64,000 bases of DNA from Streptomyces sp. 1-11 (lineage in GTDB: Bacteria > Actinomycetota > Actinomycetes > Streptomycetales > Streptomycetaceae). Shown here one piece after another: positions 24,448 to 35,411 of this stretch. Both the position numbers and the translations under genes were made by a program. The stretch covers positions 62,001 to 126,000 of the forward strand of contig NZ_BJTV01000006.1 in the NCBI RefSeq assembly GCF_007176755.1, given 5' to 3'. Each line of letters starts with the position of its first letter. Within the stretch, counting starts at the first letter, position 1. A model generated the notes under the pieces. It ran no database searches. It was not told the origin of the DNA and saw only the letters and a program-made list of their open reading frames with translations.

Positions 24448-25821
24448 TTGGCGACCGCCACTGCAGTCACCCCGCACCTGAAGACCCCGCGGGCCGCCAA
24501 GGCCCACGCCGACGTCACCGTCACCGACTCCGCCATGGTGAAGCGCGCCGTGAAGGCGGCCGCGCTCGGCAACGCCATGGAATGGTTCGACTTCGGTGTC
24601 TACAGCTACATCGCGGTCACCCTGGGCAAGGTCTTCTTCCCGTCAGGCAACCCGACCGCGCAGCTGCTCTCGACGTTCGGCGCCTTCGCCGCGGCCTTCC
24701 TGGTCCGCCCGCTGGGCGGCATGGTCTTCGGACCGCTGGGCGACCGCGTGGGCCGCCAGAAGGTCCTCGCTCTCACCATGATCATGATGGCGGCGGGCAC
24801 GTTCGCGATCGGCCTGATCCCGTCGTACGCCTCGATCGGCGTCGGCGCGCCGCTGCTGCTCCTGGCCGCCCGCCTGGTGCAGGGCTTCTCCACCGGCGGC
24901 GAGTACGCGGGCGCGTCGACGTTCATCGCCGAGTACGCGCCGGACAAGAAGCGCGGCTTCTTCGGGAGCTGGCTGGAGTTCGGCACGCTGGCCGGCTACA
25001 TCGGCGGCGCGGGCCTCGTCACCCTCATGACGGCCCTGCTGTCCACCCACGACCTGCTGTCCTGGGGCTGGCGGATCCCGTTCCTGATCGCGGGCCCGAT
25101 GGGCATCATCGGCCTCTACCTGCGGATGCGCCTGGAGGAGACCCCGGCGTTCGCGGCCGAGGTCGAGAAGGCGGAGGCCACCCGGCCGAAGGTGCCGCTG
25201 CGCGAGATGGTGGCGGGCCAGTGGAAGGCGCTGATGCTGTGCATGGGCCTGGTGCTGGTCTTCAACGTCACCGACTACATGCTGCTGTCGTACATGCCGA
25301 GCTACCTGACCAGTGAGCTGAAGTACGACGAGACGCACGGCCTGCTGGTCGTGCTCGGCGTGATGGCCCTGATGATGATCGTCCAGCCGTTCGCCGGCGC
25401 GCTCACCGACCGCATCGGCCGCCGTCCGGTGATCGCCGCGGGCTGCGCGGGCTTCCTGCTGCTGTCCGTCCCGGCCCTGCTGCTGATCCGCCAGGGCAGC
25501 CTGGTCGCGGTGGCCCTGGGCATGGGCGCGCTGGGCATGCTGCTGGTCTGCTTCACCGCCGCCATGCCGGCCGCGCTGCCCGCGCTCTTCCCGACCCGGG
25601 TCCGCTACGGCTCCCTGTCCATCGGCTTCAACGTCTCGGTGTCCCTGTTCGGCGGTACGACCCCGCTGGTGGTCACCGCCCTGATCGGCGCCACCGGGAA
25701 CATGATGATGCCCGCGTACTACATGATGGCCGCGGCCGTCGTGGGCGGCTTCGCCGTCTGGCGGATGTCCGAGTCGGCGGGCCGCCCGCTGCCCGGCTCG
25801 GCCCCCTCGGTGGAGCGGTAG
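24448..25821 (+). CDS. MFS transporter, metabolite:H+ symporter (ProP/KgtP-like)
   Basis: A 457-residue transporter with 12 hydrophobic segments. The N-terminal NAMEWFDFGVYSYIAVTLG and PLGGMVFGPLGDRVGRQKVL, plus GEYAGASTFIAEYAPDKKRG after helix 4, are the signature of the MHS family that takes up proline, betaine, dicarboxylates and similar solutes. The second-half motif is LTDRIGRRPV. The start is TTG at 24448, the only in-frame start before the conserved region with purine-rich sequence upstream. A strong terminator follows at 25850. Substrate unknown; an osmolyte is plausible. Confidence 0.9.
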   Translation: MATATAVTPHLKTPRAAKAHADVTVTDSAMVKRAVKAAALGNAMEWFDFGVYSYIAVTLGKVFFPSGNPTAQLLSTFGAFAAAFLVRPLGGMVFGPLGDRVGRQKVLALTMIMMAAGTFAIGLIPSYASIGVGAPLLLLAARLVQGFSTGGEYAGASTFIAEYAPDKKRGFFGSWLEFGTLAGYIGGAGLVTLMTALLSTHDLLSWGWRIPFLIAGPMGIIGLYLRMRLEETPAFAAEVEKAEATRPKVPLREMVAGQWKALMLCMGLVLVFNVTDYMLLSYMPSYLTSELKYDETHGLLVVLGVMALMMIVQPFAGALTDRIGRRPVIAAGCAGFLLLSVPALLLIRQGSLVAVALGMGALGMLLVCFTAAMPAALPALFPTRVRYGSLSIGFNVSVSLFGGTTPLVVTALIGATGNMMMPAYYMMAAAVVGGFAVWRMSESAGRPLPGSAPSVER

Positions 25822-25849
25822 CCGCCGCGGCACCCGCCGTACCCGTCCC

Positions 25850-25888
25850 CCACCGGCCCCCGGAGCGCGAGCGCCCGGGGGCCGGTGG
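25850..25888 (+). terminator. Strong hairpin terminator after the MHS transporter
   Basis: 13-base stem CACCGGCCCCCGG/CCGGGGGCCGGTG around an 11-base loop. Confidence 0.85.
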
Positions 25889-26018
25889 CGCTGCGCCGCC
25901 GGTGGAGCCGCCGCCGCCGCTCCCCCCGTCCGCGCCCTTCGGCTGAGACGATGCAGGGGGAGGGCCAAGGCGTCCCGGGCTGAGACTCGGGCGGACACTC
26001 GGGAAAGGCAGCAGGCGC

Positions 26019-26687
26019 ATGAGCTCGCAGCTCTGGGACGACGTCGACTTCTACTTCAGCAGCCATCTCGCACCGGAGGACGATGCGCTCCAGGCGGCCC
26101 TGCGCGACAGCGAGGTCGCGGGGCTGCCGCACATCAGCGTGACGGCCGTCCAGGGCAAGTTCCTCCAGCTGCTCGCGGAGATCCAGGGCGCCCGGACCAT
26201 CCTGGAGATCGGCACGCTCGGCGGCTACAGCACCATCTGGCTGGCCCGCGCCCTGCCGGCCGACGGCAGGCTGATCTCACTGGAGTACAGCGCCAAGCAC
26301 GCCGAGGTGGCGACCCGCAACATCGCCCGGGCCGGCCTGGAGCGGATCGCGGAGGTGCGGGTGGGCCCCGCCCTGGAGTCGCTGCCCAAGCTCGCCGACG
26401 AGAACCCGGCCCCCTTCGACCTCGTCTTCATCGACGCCGACAAGCCCAACAACCCGCACTACGTGGAGTGGGCGCTGCGGCTGAGCCGCACGGGCAGCAT
26501 CATCGTGCTGGACAACGTGGTGCGCGGCGGACGGGTCGTCGACACCGACAGCAGGGAACCGGACATCGTCGGCACCCGCGAGGCCATCGAGCTGATCGCC
26601 GCCCACCCCAGGCTGAGCGGCACGGCGGTGCAGACGGTGGGCAGCAAGGGCTACGACGGGTTCGCGGTGGCCCGGGTGCTGGGCTGA
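26019..26687 (+). CDS. O-methyltransferase, catechol/caffeoyl-CoA type (Methyltransf_3)
   Basis: A 222-residue cytosolic enzyme. Motif I ILEIGTLGGYSTIW (61-74), acidic SLEYSAKHAE after strand 2, metal-binding Asp in LVFIDADKPNN and the second metal site in IIVLDNVVRGG, followed by a NxxR-like region. This is the class of small Mg-dependent O-methyltransferases acting on catechols. ATG at 26019, with GGAAAGGCAGCAGG upstream. Standing alone between a terminator and a convergent FHA gene. Confidence 0.92.
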   Translation: MSSQLWDDVDFYFSSHLAPEDDALQAALRDSEVAGLPHISVTAVQGKFLQLLAEIQGARTILEIGTLGGYSTIWLARALPADGRLISLEYSAKHAEVATRNIARAGLERIAEVRVGPALESLPKLADENPAPFDLVFIDADKPNNPHYVEWALRLSRTGSIIVLDNVVRGGRVVDTDSREPDIVGTREAIELIAAHPRLSGTAVQTVGSKGYDGFAVARVLG

Positions 26688-26728
26688 ACCACCCCGGACC
26701 ACCCCGGACCGCCGCTTCCTCGCGGGGT

Positions 26729-27121
26729 TCACACCTCGTGGTAGAAGCCCACGTTGACGCTGCGCGGCGCGGTGCGGTCCTGGACGACGACCTCACCGGA
26801 GCCGCCGCGCGGCAGCGAAACGGCGGCGCCGTAGGCCACGGTCTGCGCGTACTCGCCGACGATCAGCCGCACTTCGGCGGACGGCTCGGCCTGCGAGCCG
26901 CGCAGCCAGGACAGTTGCCAGCCGCCGTCGGGACCGCAGCGGAACTCCAGGTGGGCGCGGGAGACGAAGAGCCAGTCCTCGGGCGTGACCAGCCGGCACA
27001 CGGACGCGTCCCGGCCCACGCGCAGCACGGCGCCCGGCTCGCTGGGCGCGTCGGCCATCGTCATGCCGGCGGTGGCGCCCGTGTCGGCCCCGGAGACGGT
27101 GGCCATGGTCAGTTCCAGCAC
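26729..27121 (-). CDS. FHA-domain protein
   Basis: A 130-residue protein in which residues 30-105 form an FHA phosphothreonine-binding domain: VLRVGRDASV (conserved Gly-Arg), VSRAHLEF (Ser-Arg-x-His) and a later SWLRGSQAEPSAE strand where the canonical N is replaced. The missing Asn after the SRxH block may weaken phosphopeptide binding. GTG at 27121 has AGGGGGA six bases upstream. Single gene, convergent with the O-methyltransferase. Partner kinase unknown. Confidence 0.8.
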   Translation of the reverse strand: MLELTMATVSGADTGATAGMTMADAPSEPGAVLRVGRDASVCRLVTPEDWLFVSRAHLEFRCGPDGGWQLSWLRGSQAEPSAEVRLIVGEYAQTVAYGAAVSLPRGGSGEVVVQDRTAPRSVNVGFYHEV

Positions 27122-27243
27122 GTGCGTTCCCCCTGGAGATGCTGCGACGTCGAAGAACCGGCGGCGTCCGGGACATTCTCGCGCGGTGGCCGGTTCGCCG
27201 CACCGCCGCCGCATGATAAAACGCCCGGCGGCGCCGCGTCCGG

Positions 27244-27249
27244 CACAAT
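27244..27249 (+). promoter_or_regulatory. -10-like box of DUF1992 gene (leaderless)
   Basis: CACAAT six bases before ATG at 27256 with no ribosome-binding site. Confidence 0.4.
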
Positions 27250-27255
27250 GGGCTC

Positions 27256-27690
27256 ATGACCGAGCGAAAGCCACCGGGTGTTCCGTTCGAGTCCTGGGTC
27301 GACAAGCAGATCCGGGACGCGCAGGGGCGCGGGGAGTTCGAGCGGCTGCCGGGCGCGGGTGAGCCGCTGCCCGCCGACCTCGACTCCACGTACGACGAAC
27401 TGTGGTGGGTCAAGCGGAAGATGGCCCGCGAGGGCCTGGCGGTGCTGCCGCCGGCGCTGGCCCTGCGCAAGGAGGCGGAGGACGCGCTCGTCGCGGCCTA
27501 CGCGGCGCCCTCGGAGCGGATGGTCCGGAAGATCATCACCGACGTCAACGTGAAGATCCGCGACATGATGTTCAAGCCGCCGCCCGGACCGTACCTGGGC
27601 AAGAAGCCGTACGACGTCGAGGAGGTCGTACGCGAGTGGCGGCAGCGCAGGACCGCCGCCACCCGCGCCGAACCGGGCCCGGCGGGCTGA
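27256..27690 (+). CDS. DUF1992 (DnaJ subfamily C28-like) protein
   Basis: A 144-residue protein whose N-terminal 75 residues carry the DUF1992 signature: FESWVDKQIRDAQGRGEFERLPGAGEPL, read as WVDKQIRDAQGRGEF and LPGAGEPLP, then WWVKRKMAREGL. The family is shared with the C-terminal part of eukaryotic DNAJC28 but no J domain is present here. Function unknown. No ribosome-binding site; a -10-like box lies six bases before the ATG. The stop codon is part of a bidirectional terminator stem. Confidence 0.88.
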   Translation: MTERKPPGVPFESWVDKQIRDAQGRGEFERLPGAGEPLPADLDSTYDELWWVKRKMAREGLAVLPPALALRKEAEDALVAAYAAPSERMVRKIITDVNVKIRDMMFKPPPGPYLGKKPYDVEEVVREWRQRRTAATRAEPGPAG

Positions 27691-27718
27691 ACCGGGCCCG
27701 GGGTCGGCGCCCGGTTCA
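27688..27718. terminator. Bidirectional terminator whose stem contains both stop codons
   Basis: TGAACCGGGC (27688-27697) pairs with GCCCGGTTCA (27709-27718). The TGA of the plus-strand gene and the TGA of the minus-strand gene form the base of the stem. Confidence 0.75.
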
Positions 27719-28465
27719 GAGGTGCAGCAGGCGGTCGGCCAGTTCGCGGTAGTCGCGCAGGGCCAGCCGCAGCTGCTCGGTGTCGCTCTCGTGGCCCGGG
27801 CCGCCGTCCTTTTCGTTCTGCCAGGACATGCGCAGGTTCCGGCGGCGCCGGGTCACCGCCTCGCCGAACCGGGCGGCGATCTCCTCCAGCGTCCGGTCGG
27901 CCTCCTCGACGGCCGACCGGGGTTCCTCCACGAACCCGGCGAGCGTGTGCCGCAGCCGCTCCTCCCACTGCTCCGACTCCTCCTGCGCGAGGAGCGGGGC
28001 GTGCGCCCCGGTGTCCTGCCGTCCGTGCCGTCCGGCGCCGCCCGGCCAGGCGTCCGCCGCGGTCCCTTCCGTCGTGGCGGCCTCGCGTCCGCCGAGCCCG
28101 CCGGGTGAGGGTGCTCCCAGTCCGTTGTCGGGCATCGGGTCGTCGTCCAGCCTCGTGCCGGGCGCCTGCCGGTGCGTGTCCGGCCGCTCGGAGCGGCCCG
28201 CGCCGGTGGCCGCCGCAGGCGATCCGGCGCCCTCGCCCGGGACCCGGTCGTCAGCCGTGAGCCCCTCCCGGCCGGCACCGGCCGCTCCGGGCAGCCGCCC
28301 GGCCACCTCGGCCTCCGGCCGGTGGGCCGACTCGTTGCGCACCGGTTCGCCCGGGAGCGGCTCGCCGGGCGAGCGCTCGTCGTGCGGCCGGCGGCCGATT
28401 CCGGTGATGTCTCCCTCGGCCGGGTACCGCTCGGCGTCCGGCCGTGTCTGCCTGTCCTGCGCCAT
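27716..28465 (-). CDS. Soluble paralogue of the membrane-anchored helical protein upstream
   Basis: A 249-residue protein. The first 155 residues are low complexity (R, E, P, G, D rich) and probably disordered. The last 90 residues form a helical domain: ERLRHTLAGFVEEPRSAVEEAD, then LEEIAARFGEAV, and EQLRLALRDYRELADRLL. The same domain ends the upstream gene product, so the two are diverged paralogues. ATG at 28465 follows AGGGAGAGCC, three bases after the upstream stop. Function unknown; general stress proteins of this layout are known in actinobacteria. Confidence 0.75.
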   Translation of the reverse strand: MAQDRQTRPDAERYPAEGDITGIGRRPHDERSPGEPLPGEPVRNESAHRPEAEVAGRLPGAAGAGREGLTADDRVPGEGAGSPAAATGAGRSERPDTHRQAPGTRLDDDPMPDNGLGAPSPGGLGGREAATTEGTAADAWPGGAGRHGRQDTGAHAPLLAQEESEQWEERLRHTLAGFVEEPRSAVEEADRTLEEIAARFGEAVTRRRRNLRMSWQNEKDGGPGHESDTEQLRLALRDYRELADRLLHL

Positions 28466-28468
28466 GGC

Positions 28469-29134
28469 TCAGCTCTCCCTCGGGCTGGTCTTGTGGAGGA
28501 ATCCCTGCGTGCGGGGGCCGGTGCGGTGTCCGTCGCCGGCCGCGGTGCCGGCCTCGGCCTTGCCCCGGTGGCGGCCGTCGCCGTCGATCAGGTCGTCGAA
28601 GAGGGCGCGGGCGTCCATCAGGGCCGTGCGCAGCTCCTCGGTGCCGGCGCCGGACGCGCCGGTGCCGCCCTCGGCCCCGGTCCGGGCCACCCGGTGCACC
28701 CGCCGGTAGCCCTCGACGTGGTCGGCGTGGTGCACGGACAGCGCGGCGAGCTGCTCCTCGTACCGCCCGCCGTCCGGGTAGCCGCGGACGCCGGCCAGCT
28801 CCGCGAGGAGCCGGTCGGCCTCGGCCACCGCCTCCCGGGGGGCCTCCACGAACCGCTCCTGCACGGCCGTCCAGCGGACCGTGTACCGCTCGCGCTCGGC
28901 CGGCTCCAGCGGGCGTTCACGCAGCTTGCCGTGGCGCTCGAGGCGCTCGGCCAGTTCCCGCTCGGCGGCCTTGGTGTCCCCGTCGTGCCGGGCCACCGTC
29001 CGCTGGTACTCGGGCCCGAAGCGCCGCTTCAGGTCCGGCCCGCCGCCCCGGCCGCGGCCACGGAGGAAGAGGGCGGCGGCGAGGACCAGGGCCGCCACGA
29101 TCACGATCAAAGCGATGATCACGCCTGTGGACAT
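28469..29134 (-). CDS. Membrane-anchored helical protein, first of a paralogous pair
   Basis: A 221-residue protein with an N-terminal membrane anchor (VIIALIVIVAALVLAAALFL, residues 5-24) and a cytosolic part with a helical domain: FGPEYQRTVARHDGD, then FVEAPREAVAEADRLLAELAG and EELRTALMDARALFDDLI. The second half matches the downstream protein. ATG at 29134 with GGAAGG six bases upstream. Function unknown; first gene of a two-gene operon. Confidence 0.78.
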   Translation of the reverse strand: MSTGVIIALIVIVAALVLAAALFLRGRGRGGGPDLKRRFGPEYQRTVARHDGDTKAAERELAERLERHGKLRERPLEPAERERYTVRWTAVQERFVEAPREAVAEADRLLAELAGVRGYPDGGRYEEQLAALSVHHADHVEGYRRVHRVARTGAEGGTGASGAGTEELRTALMDARALFDDLIDGDGRHRGKAEAGTAAGDGHRTGPRTQGFLHKTSPRES

Positions 29135-29277
29135 GGTTGCCTTCCGGAATCGGACCGGCCCCGCTGGCCGGTTCGTCATTCGTGTGACCCGGAACACGGC
29201 CCACAAACGGCCGCCCACCGGCCGCGTCCGCCGTCGGCGTTCACATATCCGGTTGCGCGGGCCCCGGGCCCGCACCG

Positions 29278-29283
29278 GACAAT
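29278..29283 (+). promoter_or_regulatory. -10-like box of GNAT gene (leaderless)
   Basis: GACAAT seven bases before ATG at 29291; no ribosome-binding site. Confidence 0.4.
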
Positions 29284-29290
29284 CCCCGGC

Positions 29291-31871
<2,581 letters not shown>

Positions 31872-32006
31872 TCACCACTTATGGCCCGTCGAGTCCTGGA
31901 GGGACCGCTGGATCCCGCGAATGTGGAGGAACTCTGCACATCCCCTGAAGCTCACGAGGAGACCCGCATATCCTCTGAACCTCGCGAAGCGCCCCGGGGG
32001 GACACC

Positions 32007-33431
32007 ATGACGGGATCGAGCGGGCACGCCTGCCCGGAGTGCGGCACACCCAGAGAAGCGGACCGCACACCGTCGTGCGACTGCACGGCACGGGCGTCCG
32101 AAGCCCTGCACAGGGCACGCACGGCCGACGCGGCGGCGGCTGAGGACTTCGACCCGCTGCGGATACGGCCGTACGTGGAGGTCGGGGACCAGGAGACGGC
32201 TCCACGGCCGGGGCCGGCACGGGGCGCGGGCCCGGTGGACGGGGAGGGCTCGGCGCATCGGGCGGCCCTCGGGGGCGAGGCGGCCCCGGCGGCGGCCCCG
32301 GAAGCGGCCTCGGCGGCGGGAGCCTGCGTCGGGGACGGAGCGGCCCTGGCGGCGGAGACCGGGCCTCGGGGCGGAGCAGCCCCGGCAGCAAGACTCGGCG
32401 TCGCGGACGAAGCGGCCCCTCCGACGGAGACCTGCCCCGGGGACGGAGCGGCCCTCGCGGCGGAGCCCGGTCTCCGGGACGTAGCGGGCCCTGTGGGCGG
32501 GGAGGGCTCGACGGACCGGGCGGCGGCTTTCGAGGGCGGACCGGCCCCGACGGCGAGACCCGGCGCCGGGGACGAAACCGCCCCTCCGACGGAAACCTGC
32601 TCCGGGGACGGAGCGGCCCTCGCGGCGGAGCCCGGCCCTGTGGACGGGCCGGTCACGGAAGCCCACCGGACGACCGGGCCGGCGGAGGAGGCCGGACGGG
32701 TGAACGGGGCGGTGGCGGGGGCCGCCGCCGCGCTGGGCGCCTCCGCGGCCTCCGCTCTGGGCGCCGGGGCGCGCCCGGAGGGCTCCGCGGGGGACTTACC
32801 GCCGTTCGGGGACTTGGGCGCGGAGACGGTCCCGGCCGCGGCCGGGACCGGCGGCAGCACCCGCCGGCGCCGTACCGCGCTGTTGTGCGTGGCGGGCGCC
32901 GGTGTGGTGGTCGTGGCCGCCGCGGGGCTCGCGAGCGGGCTGTTCTCCTACCGGGAACCGACCCGGGACCGCTCGGCGCCCGAGATACGGGAGAGCGTGC
33001 CCGCCGAGGCGCCGACGTCACCGGGCTCCGCCTTCTCGGTCCGGCCCGCGTCCGCGTCCGCGTCGCCCGTCCGCCTCCCGGCAACCACGCCTTCCGCGCC
33101 GGGACCGGCCGGTTCGACCGGGTCGCCCGGGGCCACCCCGTCCGCGTCCCGCAGCGCCACCAGCCCGGCCCCCTCGGTCACGGCGACCGGCAGCCCGGCC
33201 CCGAGCGCCACGGCGAGGGTCCTCCGCCGCGGCGACCAGGGTCTGGAGGTGATCGACCTGCAGACCCGGCTGAGCGCGCTCAACCTCTACACCGACCACA
33301 TAGACGGCGTGTACACCCGGCCGGTCGAGGACGCTGTACGCACCTACCAGCTGGCCCGCGGCGTCCAGGGCGACACGCTCGGGGTCTACGGCGCGGCGAC
33401 CCGGGCGAAGCTGGAGGCGGAGACCTGGTAG
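32007..33431 (+). CDS. Membrane protein: zinc-ribbon-like N-terminus, Ala/Gly-rich repeats, peptidoglycan-binding domain
   Basis: A 474-residue chimera-like protein. N-terminus: [18 protein letters not shown], a probable short zinc-binding motif. Residues 55-285 are low complexity with imperfect repeats around [11 protein letters not shown] and APPTETC. One membrane segment lies at about 292-315 ([20 protein letters not shown]). Next comes a Ser/Pro/Thr-rich extracellular linker, then a C-terminal PG_binding_1 domain ([20 protein letters not shown] ... [10 protein letters not shown]). It probably bridges cytoplasm and wall. ATG at 32007 has GGGGGG five bases upstream. I recall this architecture in several Streptomyces proteins; role unknown. 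Confidence 0.83.
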   Translation: MTGSSGHACPECGTPREADRTPSCDCTARASEALHRARTADAAAAEDFDPLRIRPYVEVGDQETAPRPGPARGAGPVDGEGSAHRAALGGEAAPAAAPEAASAAGACVGDGAALAAETGPRGGAAPAARLGVADEAAPPTETCPGDGAALAAEPGLRDVAGPVGGEGSTDRAAAFEGGPAPTARPGAGDETAPPTETCSGDGAALAAEPGPVDGPVTEAHRTTGPAEEAGRVNGAVAGAAAALGASAASALGAGARPEGSAGDLPPFGDLGAETVPAAAGTGGSTRRRRTALLCVAGAGVVVVAAAGLASGLFSYREPTRDRSAPEIRESVPAEAPTSPGSAFSVRPASASASPVRLPATTPSAPGPAGSTGSPGATPSASRSATSPAPSVTATGSPAPSATARVLRRGDQGLEVIDLQTRLSALNLYTDHIDGVYTRPVEDAVRTYQLARGVQGDTLGVYGAATRAKLEAETW

Positions 33432-33599
33432 CCGCGGCCCCCGCACCGAGACGGACGGCTTCGACCTGACACGGCCGCCGCGCCGGACGGGCGGCTTCGG
33501 ACGGACGCCGCTGCCGCGCCAAGAAGGGCGACCTGCACCGGACGCGGATCGTGACGTGTGCGGCCCAGTCGGCCGCGCTGGGCCCGGGCCGGACCCCGC

Positions 33600-34268
33600 T
33601 CAGGCCAGGTGGAGCCGAATCGTTCCGTCCCCGGCGGGTTCCACCCGGACGCCCGTCAGGTCGGGCACGACGACGTCCGGTGCGTGCCGCGCGGCCCGCT
33701 CCCCCACGCCGACGACCCGCATCCCGGCGGCCCGGCCGGCCGCGATGCCGGCCCCGGAGTCCTCGAAGACGACACAGTTCGCGGGGTCCACGCCCAGTTC
33801 CGCCGCGCCCTTCAGGAATCCCTCGGGGTCGGGCTTGCTGGCCCCCACCGACTCGGCGGTGACGCGCACCTCCGGCAGCGGCAGCCCCGCGGCGGCCATG
33901 CGGGCGGTGGACAGGGCGACGTCGGCCGAGGTCACCAGGGCGTGCGGCACGCCGCGCAGGGAGGCGAGGAAGGCGCCGGCGCCGGGCACCTCGACCACGC
34001 CGTCCATGTCGGCGGTCTCCTCGGCGAGCATGCGGGCGTTGTCGGCGAGGTTCTGCTCCACCGGCCGCTCCGGCAGCAGCACCGCCATCGACGCGTGGCC
34101 CTGCCGGCCGTGCACGACCTTCATCACCTCGTCGCCGTCCAGGCCGTGCCGCCCGGCCCAGCGCCGCCAGATGCGCTCGACCACCGCGTCCGAGTTGACG
34201 AGGGTGCCGTCCATGTCGAGCAGGAGGGCGCGGGCGGTGAGGACGGTGGGCGTGGCGGTGGCCGGCAT
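33600..34268 (-). CDS. HAD-superfamily phosphatase (sugar-phosphatase/PGM-like)
   Basis: A 222-residue enzyme with all four HAD motifs: nucleophile LLLDMDGTLVNSD (D18, D20 region), motif II LVTSAD, motif III Lys in GASKPDPEGF and motif IV VVFEDSGAGIAAG. The alpha-helical cap between motifs I and II places it with beta-phosphoglucomutase and DOG-type sugar phosphatases. Substrate unknown. ATG at 34268 has GGAGGAG upstream. Convergent with the peptidoglycan-binding gene. Confidence 0.9.
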   Translation of the reverse strand: MPATATPTVLTARALLLDMDGTLVNSDAVVERIWRRWAGRHGLDGDEVMKVVHGRQGHASMAVLLPERPVEQNLADNARMLAEETADMDGVVEVPGAGAFLASLRGVPHALVTSADVALSTARMAAAGLPLPEVRVTAESVGASKPDPEGFLKGAAELGVDPANCVVFEDSGAGIAAGRAAGMRVVGVGERAARHAPDVVVPDLTGVRVEPAGDGTIRLHLA

Positions 34269-34345
34269 CGGCAGCTCCTCCCTGGGACTCCCAGAGGAAA
34301 GAAATGAGAAGGCGGGACGGTGGGCGGGACGAGGGACAAAACGGC

Positions 34346-34375
34346 CCCGCCCGCCGGTCAGGGAAAACGGGCGGG
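34346..34375 (-). terminator. Hairpin after the GDT1-type gene
   Basis: Stem CCCGCCCG/CGGGCGGG around a 14-base loop, 80-110 bases beyond the gene end at 34454 and upstream of the HAD gene. Confidence 0.55.
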
Positions 34376-34453
34376 AGCCACTTTGTTTCTCCACGGTACA
34401 AAACAAGTCGCGGTCCCGCCACCACCGCCACCGAGCCTTCACCGTCCGTTCGC

Positions 34454-35035
34454 TCAGCCGGCGACGGCCTCGTACAGGCTCCACACGCCCAGAGCCAGCA
34501 TCAGCAGCGCCGCGATCTGCGTGATCAGCCGCAGCGGCACCCGCCTCATCAGGGCCTTCCCGCCGACGATGCCGAGCCCGGCGACGGCCCATAGGCCGAG
34601 CACCGCGCCGAGACCGACGGAGATCGGGTCGTCGTAGCGGGCGGCGAGGTTGGCGGTCATGATCTGGGTGAGGTCACCGAACTCGGCGACCAGGATGAGC
34701 ATGAAGCCGGTGCCGGCGACCTTCCAGAAGGTCTGGTCGGCGGGCTTCTTGACCTCTTCCTCGTCCTCGCCCTTCTTCAGCAGCAGCACCGCCGCGCCGC
34801 CGAGGAAGAGCACACCCGTGAGCGCGTGCACGATCTGCTGCGGCAGCAGCGTCAGCACGCTGCCGGCGGCGACGGCGAGCACGACGTGCAGGAGGAAGGC
34901 GGCGGCGACGCCCGCGAAGACGTACGAGGCGCGGTAGCGGGTGCCGAGGACGAGGCCGGCGAGCGCGGTCTTGTCCGGCAGTTCGGCGAGGAAGATGACG
35001 CCGAAGACGAGCGCCGTCACGGAAATGCTGATCAA
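34454..35035 (-). CDS. GDT1/UPF0016 (TMEM165) family cation exporter, probably Mn2+
   Basis: A 193-residue inner-membrane protein with six hydrophobic helices in two repeated halves, each with the family motif: E18-L-P-D-K-T23 and E118-F-G-D-L-T123. The family exchanges Mn2+ or Ca2+ for protons, and bacterial members (MneA-like) export manganese. The acidic loop KKGEDEEEVKK separates the halves. The start is TTG at 35035 with GAGGA five bases upstream. A candidate Mn-sensing riboswitch precedes it. Probably a stand-alone manganese-detoxification gene. Confidence 0.9.
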   Translation of the reverse strand: MISISVTALVFGVIFLAELPDKTALAGLVLGTRYRASYVFAGVAAAFLLHVVLAVAAGSVLTLLPQQIVHALTGVLFLGGAAVLLLKKGEDEEEVKKPADQTFWKVAGTGFMLILVAEFGDLTQIMTANLAARYDDPISVGLGAVLGLWAVAGLGIVGGKALMRRVPLRLITQIAALLMLALGVWSLYEAVAG

Positions 35036-35059
35036 GGTTCCTCAATCGGTCGGGGCCGC

Positions 35060-35220
35060 CCCACCGAGAGTGCTGTACCTCATGGGAGACACCTCGGCAC
35101 GACAGCACACTGGGCGCCGGCGCCTCTGGGGCACGGGCGTGCACTGCTTGCCGAAGGTCTCGCTGGGCGGTCCGCGCGGGATCCGCCTCCGGGCGCCGGC
35201 TCAGGCTTGCTGAGCAGTAT
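35060..35220 (-). ncRNA. Candidate manganese (yybP-ykoY) riboswitch
   Basis: The transcript before the GDT1 gene has a GCTCAG/CTGAGC hairpin, the yybP-ykoY-like GCGAGACC segment, and a long helix pairing GAGACC..TCGGCA with TGCCGAGGTGTCTC. This RNA class commonly controls UPF0016 and MntP exporters. The 5' GGGGAGUAGC element typical of the class is not obvious, so the call is tentative. Confidence 0.45.
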
Positions 35221-35294
35221 GTCGACGGTCCGGCGAAGAGCTACTCCCCTTCTGCGCCGTCCATCCTACGGGACCGAAAGTTCGACGCCGAACC

Positions 35295-35323
35295 TTGTCG
35301 TGTCATGCACACGACACTAACTT
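35295..35323 (+). promoter_or_regulatory. Promoter with internal palindrome, secreted nuclease gene
   Basis: TTGTCG (35295-35300), 17 bases, TAACTT (35318-35323). The spacer is filled by a perfect inverted repeat with 8-base arms TGTCGTGT/ACACGACA and a 5-base centre (35296-35316), the usual layout of a repressor-controlled promoter. Confidence 0.6.
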
Positions 35324-35411
35324 CTAACCGAGCGCTCACCCACCGGCCACACGGCAGCGCGAGCATTCCCACGCCCGCGCTCCAACGCCCCCACCCCACA
35401 AGGGAGTTCGC

